NCBI GenBank assembly: GCA_007123015.1
Contig: SKSL01000221.1
Location: forward strand, 1 to 11,337
Origin: Natronohydrobacter sp.
GTDB taxonomy: Bacteria; Pseudomonadota; Alphaproteobacteria; Rhodobacterales; Rhodobacteraceae
Direction of reading: 5' to 3'
Length of the DNA stretch: 11,337 nucleotides
Positions 7,409 through 11,337 of this stretch are shown here, piece by piece (position 1 is the stretch's first letter; each line of letters opens with the position of its first letter). The notes beneath the pieces were generated by a model that saw nothing but the letters and a program-made list of their open reading frames with translations, was not told the origin of the DNA and ran no database searches. The translations under genes were made by a program, and so were the position numbers.

Positions 7409-8974
7409 TTACCCTGCCGAACTCATGAGGGCTGAAAGATTGCCGCGATGGCGATGCAGCACCAGCCGGTTGAGCGCGTTCACATAGGCCTTGGCCGAGG
7501 CCACCACTGTATCCGTGTCCGACGACTGACCCGAATAGACCACACCATCCTGCATCAGCCGCACACTGACTGTGGCCTGCGCATCGGTGCCTTCGGTCAC
7601 AGCATGGACCTGATAGAGTTCCAGCCGTGCCTCATGCGGGAACATCATCTTGACCGCATTGAAGGTCGCATCCACTGGCCCGTCGCCGGTGGCATCGACG
7701 CATTTTTCGTCACCGCCCACCAGCATGGTCAGCTCTGCTTCCTGCGGCCCTTCAGTGCCGCAGATCACCCGCAGCCGCTTGACCTGAAGATAGGAATCCG
7801 CATCCGCTGTGCTGGCTTCGGCCATCAGCGCGATCAGGTCATCGTCATAGACTTCCTTCTTGCGGTCAGCGAGGGCCTTGAAGCGCACGAAGACATCCTT
7901 CAACTGGTTGTCGCCCAGCTCATAGCCCAGTTCCGACAGTTTCGCGCGCAAGGCCGCGCGGCCCGAATGTTTGCCCATCACCAGATTGGTGGCCACCAGC
8001 CCGATATCTTCGGGGCGCATGATCTCGAAAGTTTCCTTGTTCTTCAGCATCCCGTCCTGATGGATGCCCGATTCATGCGCGAAAGCGTTCTTGCCCACCA
8101 CGGCCTTGTTATACTGCACCGGAAAGCCCGAGACGGCCGCGACCATCCGCGATATCCCCATGATCTTCGTGGTATCAATGCCCGTGCGATAGGGCAGAAT
8201 GTCATTGCGCACGCGCAGCGCCATCACGACTTCTTCCAGCGCGGTATTGCCTGCGCGTTCGCCCAGACCATTGATCGTGCATTCGATCTGACGCGCACCC
8301 GCTTCCACGGCCGCCAAGGCATTGGCCGTCGCCATGCCAAGATCATTATGGCAATGGGTGGCGAAAGTGATCTCATCCGCGCCGGGCACACATTCCAGCA
8401 GCATCGCGATCAGATCGGCACTTTCGCGCGGATAGGTATAGCCCACAGTGTCGGGAATATTGATCGTCGTGGCACCGGCCTTGATCGCGGTTTCCACCAC
8501 ACGACACAGATAGTCATGTTCGGTGCGCGTGGCATCCATCGGCGACCATTGCACATTGTCACACAGATTGCGCGCATGGCTGACTGTCTCATGGATGCGC
8601 TGTACCATCCCGTCGCGATCCAGCGCCGTGATCTCGCGATGCAAGGGCGAAGTGCCGATAAACGTATGGATCCGTGCGCGCGGGGCGTGTTTGACAGCTT
8701 CCCAGCAGCGGTCGATATCGGTGAAATTCGCCCGCGCCAGCCCGCAGATCACCGAATTGCGCGCATTCTTTGCGATTTCGCTGACGGCCTGAAAATCACC
8801 CTCCGAGGCGATGGGAAACCCCGCCTCGATGATATCCACGCCCATGTCATCAAGCAGGCCCGCGATTTCCAGCTTTTCTGCGTGGCTCATGGTCGCGCCG
8901 GGGCTTTGTTCGCCGTCGCGCAGCGTCGTGTCAAAAATCAGGACCTGGTCCTGGGGGGAAGCGGCATTTCTCAT
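7409..8974 (-). CDS. leuA: 2-isopropylmalate synthase
   Basis: A 521-residue cytosolic enzyme that condenses acetyl-CoA with 2-oxoisovalerate to 2-isopropylmalate, the first committed step of leucine synthesis. The DRE-TIM barrel starts with FDTTLRDGEQSPGA (14-27; Asp15 binds the metal, Arg19 is catalytic). HCHNDLGMA (207-215) gives His207 and His209, and NGLGERAGN (235-243) gives Asn243. The linker domains carry HESGIHQDG (300-308) and GKHSGR (334-339). The C-terminal leucine-sensing dimer domain runs from about 390 to 515, so feedback inhibition by leucine is expected. Length is that of the standard proteobacterial enzyme. Start at ATG 8974, with AGGA 7 bases upstream. It is preceded on the same strand by a leucine-rich leader ORF and alternative hairpins, so synthesis is probably also controlled by leucine supply at the RNA level. 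It is divergent from lepB. Confidence 0.98.
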   Translation of the reverse strand: MRNAASPQDQVLIFDTTLRDGEQSPGATMSHAEKLEIAGLLDDMGVDIIEAGFPIASEGDFQAVSEIAKNARNSVICGLARANFTDIDRCWEAVKHAPRARIHTFIGTSPLHREITALDRDGMVQRIHETVSHARNLCDNVQWSPMDATRTEHDYLCRVVETAIKAGATTINIPDTVGYTYPRESADLIAMLLECVPGADEITFATHCHNDLGMATANALAAVEAGARQIECTINGLGERAGNTALEEVVMALRVRNDILPYRTGIDTTKIMGISRMVAAVSGFPVQYNKAVVGKNAFAHESGIHQDGMLKNKETFEIMRPEDIGLVATNLVMGKHSGRAALRAKLSELGYELGDNQLKDVFVRFKALADRKKEVYDDDLIALMAEASTADADSYLQVKRLRVICGTEGPQEAELTMLVGGDEKCVDATGDGPVDATFNAVKMMFPHEARLELYQVHAVTEGTDAQATVSVRLMQDGVVYSGQSSDTDTVVASAKAYVNALNRLVLHRHRGNLSALMSSAG

Positions 8975-9016
8975 GGGATGTTCCTGTCAATCCTGGCTGC
9001 TTTTGTCTGATCACTC

Positions 9017-9068
9017 CGGGCGCATCTTTCCTCTGAGCGGCGCGCCCGACAGGGGACACGCTCAGAGG
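9017..9068 (-). promoter_or_regulatory. Candidate leuA attenuator: two mutually exclusive stems
   Basis: Stem A pairs CCTCTGAGCG (9068-9059) with CGCTCAGAGG (9039-9030), a perfect 10 bp; its 5' arm holds the last sense codons and stop of the leader ORF. Stem B pairs CGGGCGC (9048-9042) with GCGCCCG (9023-9017), a perfect 7 bp. The two interlock and cannot form together as simple hairpins. A ribosome reaching the leader stop would cover the 5' arm of stem A and leave stem B free. A ribosome stalled in the Leu run (9085-9074) would leave stem A largely free, which then blocks stem B. This is the logic of amino-acid attenuation. Against a simple transcription terminator, no T-run follows stem B; Rho or translational control is possible. 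A further pairing option is CCTGTC (9053-9048) with GACAGG (8988-8983), which contains the leuA ribosome-binding site. Confidence 0.6.
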
Positions 9069-9121
9069 CCGCTAAGAAGCAGCAATCCGGACAGGCAGAG
9101 GTGAGATGCAGTGCAGGTCAT
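9062..9121 (-). CDS. leuL: Leucine leader peptide (19 aa) upstream of leuA
   Basis: ATG at 9121 to TGA at 9064-9062 encodes MTCTASHLCLSGLLLLSGL. Seven of 19 residues are Leu, four of them consecutive (residues 13-16, bases 9085-9074, codons TTG CTG CTT CTT). TTG and CTT are unlikely favourites in this high-GC genome, which would increase stalling. The ORF ends 87 bases before the leuA ATG, and its last codons lie in the 5' arm of the attenuator stem. This is the expected design of an attenuation leader peptide (as in enterobacterial leuL), where ribosome pausing measures charged tRNA-Leu. No ribosome-binding site is visible. The predicted promoter puts transcription initiation at or next to the A of the ATG, so it may be leaderless, as reported for trpL in Sinorhizobium. 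The symbol is by analogy of position and content, not homology. Confidence 0.72.
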   Translation of the reverse strand: MTCTASHLCLSGLLLLSGL

Positions 9122-9128
9122 GAGCTTG

Positions 9129-9157
9129 GGTATACTCAGGCCGCAGAAGCTTGAAAA
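9129..9157 (-). promoter_or_regulatory. Candidate leuA promoter
   Basis: On the leuA strand, TTTTCA (9152-9157, 4 of 6 to TTGACA) is followed after exactly 17 bases by TATACC (9129-9134, 4 of 6 to TATAAT). Seven bases further is A9121, the first base of the leader ATG and a sensible start nucleotide. The hexamers are individually weak; the spacing and the position relative to the leader ORF support the call. The -35 hexamer lies in the first copy of the 15-bp tandem duplication. Confidence 0.4.
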
Positions 9158-9179
9158 GCCCTATCTTGAAAAGCCCTAT
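9150..9179. repeat. Perfect 15-bp tandem duplication in the leuA-lepB divergent region
   Basis: CTTGAAAAGCCCTAT occurs at 9150-9164 and again, directly abutting and identical, at 9165-9179. It overlaps the predicted -35 element of the leuA leader promoter. It could be paired binding sites for a regulator or a recent slippage duplication. Confidence 0.85.
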
Positions 9180-9216
9180 ATTGCAGCTCACAACCGCGTG
9201 GGCGTGGCGCTGTGGC

Positions 9217-9245
9217 TTGACTTCGCGCGCCCCCCCGCTCATGAA
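9217..9245 (+). promoter_or_regulatory. Weak candidate lepB promoter
   Basis: TTGACT (9217-9222, 5 of 6) is followed after 17 bases by CATGAA (9240-9245, 3 of 6 to TATAAT). Initiation at about 9252 would leave a roughly 28-base leader with AGGGG (9266-9270) before the lepB ATG. The -10 match is poor, so this is only the best candidate seen between 9122 and 9279; nothing else on the plus strand there looks like a gene. Confidence 0.25.
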
Positions 9246-9279
9246 GCGCGCCAGACAGAGCAGGCAGGGGCATGCACGG

Positions 9280-10068
9280 ATGAGCGCGATGGACGAGAAA
9301 CAGGACGGGCTTTGGGAGAATATCAAGACGATCATCTATGCGCTCTTGATCGCCGGGCTGTTTCGCACGCTGTTCTTCCAGCCTTTCTGGATCCCGTCGG
9401 GCTCTATGAAGGAAACTCTGCTGATCGGGGATTTCCTGTTCGTCAACAAGATGGCCTATGGTTATTCCCGCTTCTCCTGTCCCTTTGCCATCTGTCCGAT
9501 CAACGGCCGCATTTTCGGATCCGAACCTGAGCGGGGCGATATTGTCGTGTTCCGCCATCCCGGCACGGGCGCGGATTACATCAAGCGCGTCGTCGGGATG
9601 CCGGGAGACCGTGTGCAGATGCGCGATGGCATCCTCTATCTGAATGACGAGGCCGCCCCCCAGGAACCCGCTGGTGATTTTGTCGAGGTTTTCGCGCGGC
9701 AAGGCAGTGCCGGGCAATTCCCGCGCTGCGAGAATGCCCCGGTTGGCGAAGGCGGTGAGTGTCGCAAATCCCGCGCGATCGAAACCTTGCCCAACGGGGT
9801 CAGCTATCCGGTGCTGAACATTGTTGATAACGGGGCAGGGGACAACACACCCGTCTTCACTGTGCCAGAGGGGCATTTCTTCTTCATCGGCGACAATCGC
9901 GACAATTCCCTCGATAGCCGCATGCCGCGGCAGGTCGGCGGTGTCGGCATGGTGCCATTCGATCATCTGATCGGGCGCGCGCGACATGTCGTTTTCTCGG
10001 CAGAAGGGCGCTCGCTCTTCTTCTTCTGGACATGGCGCGGGGACCGTTTCTTCCAGAGGTTGCAGTGA
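9280..10068 (+). CDS. lepB: Signal peptidase I
   Basis: A 262-residue membrane-bound serine protease that removes signal peptides from exported proteins on the periplasmic side. One N-terminal membrane segment lies at about 15-35 (IKTIIYALLIAGLFRTLFF), then PSGSM with the catalytic Ser42. The general-base Lys102 is in DYIKRVVGMPGD (99-110), and the box GDNRDNSLDSR is at 204-214. Two Cys pairs are visible: C67/C72 in SCPFAICP, and C150/C161 in an insertion. The second pair could form a periplasmic disulfide. The frame is open from 9151, but the upstream part encodes the tandem repeat and Arg-rich sequence unlike the family. I choose the ATG at 9280 (MSAMDEK) because AGGGG lies 9 bases upstream and family proteins begin here; ATGs at 9241 and 9289 are alternatives. 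First gene of lepB-rnc-era; its stop overlaps the rnc start by 4 bases. Confidence 0.96.
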   Translation: MSAMDEKQDGLWENIKTIIYALLIAGLFRTLFFQPFWIPSGSMKETLLIGDFLFVNKMAYGYSRFSCPFAICPINGRIFGSEPERGDIVVFRHPGTGADYIKRVVGMPGDRVQMRDGILYLNDEAAPQEPAGDFVEVFARQGSAGQFPRCENAPVGEGGECRKSRAIETLPNGVSYPVLNIVDNGAGDNTPVFTVPEGHFFFIGDNRDNSLDSRMPRQVGGVGMVPFDHLIGRARHVVFSAEGRSLFFFWTWRGDRFFQRLQ

Positions 10069-10751
10069 AACTATCCGCCGATCTGAGCGCCTTTGCGGCC
10101 CGGCTCGGCCACGACTTCACGCGCCCGGAGCTTCTGCACCGGGCGCTCACCCATCCGTCCATGTCCTCGCCTGCGCGCCCTGACAACCAGCGTCTGGAAT
10201 TTCTGGGCGACCGCGTGCTGGGGCTGGTGATGGCCGAAGCGCTGTATCAGGCCGATAAAAACGCCTCCGAGGGCCAGCTTGCCCCACGTTTCAACGCTCT
10301 TGTGCGCAAGGAGACTTGCGCCGAAGTGGCCCGCGCGCTCGATCTGGGAGCAGCGCTGAAGCTGGGCCGGTCCGAAATGCTTTCAGGTGGACGGCGCAAG
10401 GAAGCCATCCTTGGCGACGCGATGGAGGCCGTGATCGCAGCTGTCTATCTTGACGCCGGATTTGACGCTGCGCGCGCGCTCATCCTGCGCGAATGGGGCG
10501 ACCGCCTGCACCGGGTCGACGCAGATGCCCGCGATGCCAAGACCATGTTGCAGGAATGGGCGCAGGCGCGTGGCCAGACCCCGCCACGCTATCTGGAGCG
10601 CGCTCGTTCCGGGCCAGATCATGCGCCGCTCTTCACCATCGAAGTGCAGCTTGACAGTGGCCAGACCGAAACTGCGCAGGCCGGGTCCAAGCGGCAGGCC
10701 GAACAACAGGCAGCCCGTATCCTTCTTCAACGGCTGGAGGCCGGAACATGA
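10065..10751 (+). CDS. rnc: Ribonuclease III
   Basis: A 228-residue double-stranded-RNA endonuclease that processes rRNA precursors and structured mRNAs. The catalytic domain (about 1-155) carries the signature QRLEFLGDRVLG (42-53), with Glu45 and Asp49, and GDAMEAVIAAVYLDAG (117-132), with Asp118 and Glu121. A dsRNA-binding domain (about 157-226) ends in AGSKRQAEQQAARILLQRL. The position equivalent to Glu38 of the E. coli enzyme (NERLEFLGD) is Gln42 here. The frame is open from 10032, but I place the start at GTG 10065. AGAGG lies 5 bases upstream, the GTG overlaps the lepB stop (GTGA, 10065-10068), and this gives the usual length of about 226 residues. Its stop overlaps era by 4 bases, so the three genes look cotranslated. 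Confidence 0.96.
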   Translation: MKLSADLSAFAARLGHDFTRPELLHRALTHPSMSSPARPDNQRLEFLGDRVLGLVMAEALYQADKNASEGQLAPRFNALVRKETCAEVARALDLGAALKLGRSEMLSGGRRKEAILGDAMEAVIAAVYLDAGFDAARALILREWGDRLHRVDADARDAKTMLQEWAQARGQTPPRYLERARSGPDHAPLFTIEVQLDSGQTETAQAGSKRQAEQQAARILLQRLEAGT

Positions 10752-11337
10752 GCGACACCCCAACACGCGCTGGTTTCGTGGCGCTGATCGGCGAGCCCAA
10801 TGCCGGAAAATCGACCCTGACCAATCGCATGGTCGGTGCGAAAGTCTCGATAGTGACCCACAAGGTGCAGACGACGCGCGCCCGCATCCGTGGCGTGGCG
10901 CTGGAAGGGCCGGCGCAGATCGTCTTCGTGGACACACCGGGCCTGTTCCGCCCGCGCCGACGGCTGGATCGCGCGATGGTTGCCGCTGCCTGGGGCGGGG
11001 CCGCCGATGCCGATATCGTCGTGCTGCTGGTCGAGGCGCATCGCGGGATGACAGACGGCACGCAAGCCATCATCGACGCGCTGAAGGATCGCATCAGCCC
11101 CAAACAGACTGTGGCGCTGGCCATCAACAAGATCGACCGGGTGAAGGCCGAAGCGCTGCTCGCACTTTCGGCCAAGCTGAATGATGCCTATCCTTTCGCG
11201 AAGACCTTCATGATCTCTGCCGAGAAAGGCCACGGGGTTGACGATCTGCGCCGCTGGCTGGCCGAAACCCTGCCTGAAAGCCCCTGGCTCTATCCCGAGG
11301 ACCAGATCGCCGATCTGCCCATGCGCATGATCGCGGC
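10748..11337 (+). CDS. era: GTPase Era (partial, 3' end outside window)
   Basis: The first 196 residues of the GTPase that assists maturation of the 30S ribosomal subunit by binding near the 3' end of 16S rRNA. The visible part is the whole G domain: GEPNAGKST (15-23, P-loop), Thr42/Thr43 in the switch I region, DTPG (62-65), NKID (127-130) and SAEKG (157-161). The beginning of the linker to the KH RNA-binding domain follows (LPESPWLYPEDQ, about 177 onward); the KH domain itself lies beyond the window. Start at ATG 10748, with GGAGG 7 bases upstream, overlapping the rnc stop (ATGA). Pairing with rnc is common and fits a joint role in rRNA processing and 30S assembly. Confidence 0.97.
   Translation, partial: MSDTPTRAGFVALIGEPNAGKSTLTNRMVGAKVSIVTHKVQTTRARIRGVALEGPAQIVFVDTPGLFRPRRRLDRAMVAAAWGGAADADIVVLLVEAHRGMTDGTQAIIDALKDRISPKQTVALAINKIDRVKAEALLALSAKLNDAYPFAKTFMISAEKGHGVDDLRRWLAETLPESPWLYPEDQIADLPMRMIA

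Noticed and set aside
7448..9010. Long plus-strand open frame (520 codons) opposite leuA
   Set aside because: Same cause: it mirrors leuA almost end to end and the product resembles no protein family.
9001..9030. Intrinsic terminator after the leuA leader stems
   Set aside because: No T-run follows either stem on the leuA strand; the cttttg stretch on the plus strand is on the wrong side of the stems for a plus-strand terminator.
9151..9279. Extended lepB N-terminus from TTG 9151 or ATG 9241
   Set aside because: The extension encodes the tandem repeat (KSPILKSPIL) and a basic stretch unlike signal peptidases; the ATG at 9280 has a good ribosome-binding site.
9072..9335. Minus-strand 87-codon frame overlapping the leuA leader
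   Set aside because: It runs in another frame across lepB coding sequence and the promoter region. The 19-codon ORF at 9062-9121 explains the Leu codons and fits the stems better.
1..11337. CRISPR arrays, IS elements, prophage genes, tRNA or rRNA genes
   Set aside because: Looked for regular repeats, transposase motifs, terminal inverted repeats and tRNA-like folds; none seen. All long frames on the coding strands belong to core genes.

Overview
The window is chromosomal DNA of an alphaproteobacterium, most likely of the Rhodobacterales (Rhodobacteraceae). This rests on high-GC codon use, the protein sequences (MreC with IDSPRVEQFR, LepB with the SCPFAICP insertion, RNase III with NQRLEFLGDR) and the lepB-rnc-era order. 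I ran no database search, so this is recognition from memory. There is no sign of phage, IS, CRISPR, tRNA or rRNA. Almost everything is housekeeping core genome, and the unusual content is regulatory.

Left part (1-7206, minus strand): a tightly packed cell-shape (elongasome) operon reading mreB - mreC - mreD - mrdA (PBP2) - rodA. It is followed by a 2-hydroxyacid dehydrogenase of the glyoxylate/hydroxypyruvate reductase A type. After an 87-base gap comes the start of a single-pass membrane protein with a PilP/GspC-like C-terminal segment, which runs off the window edge. From mreC to the dehydrogenase every junction is a stop/start overlap: 8 nt, then three 4-nt ATGA overlaps. MreB filaments, MreC/MreD, the transpeptidase PBP2 and the glycosyltransferase RodA together build the lateral cell wall. 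A plausible promoter and a perfect 9-bp hairpin lie upstream of mreB.

Middle part (7207-9279): leuA (2-isopropylmalate synthase, minus strand), the first committed step of leucine synthesis. Upstream of it I find a previously unlisted 19-codon leader ORF with four consecutive Leu codons. It ends inside a perfect 10-bp stem that competes with a second 7-bp stem: the layout of a ribosome-mediated leucine attenuator. The predicted promoter puts transcription initiation at, or next to, the A of the leader ATG, so the leader ORF may be leaderless. A perfect 15-bp tandem duplication sits over the predicted -35 region.

Right part (9280-11337, plus strand): lepB - rnc - era, with 4-nt overlaps (GTGA, ATGA). 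It encodes signal peptidase I, RNase III and the ribosome-assembly GTPase Era; era is cut by the window end. leuA and lepB diverge from a shared 305-base region.

I do not see a wholly new protein system here. The leuA leader is the most worthwhile observation, followed by the mreB 5' hairpin.
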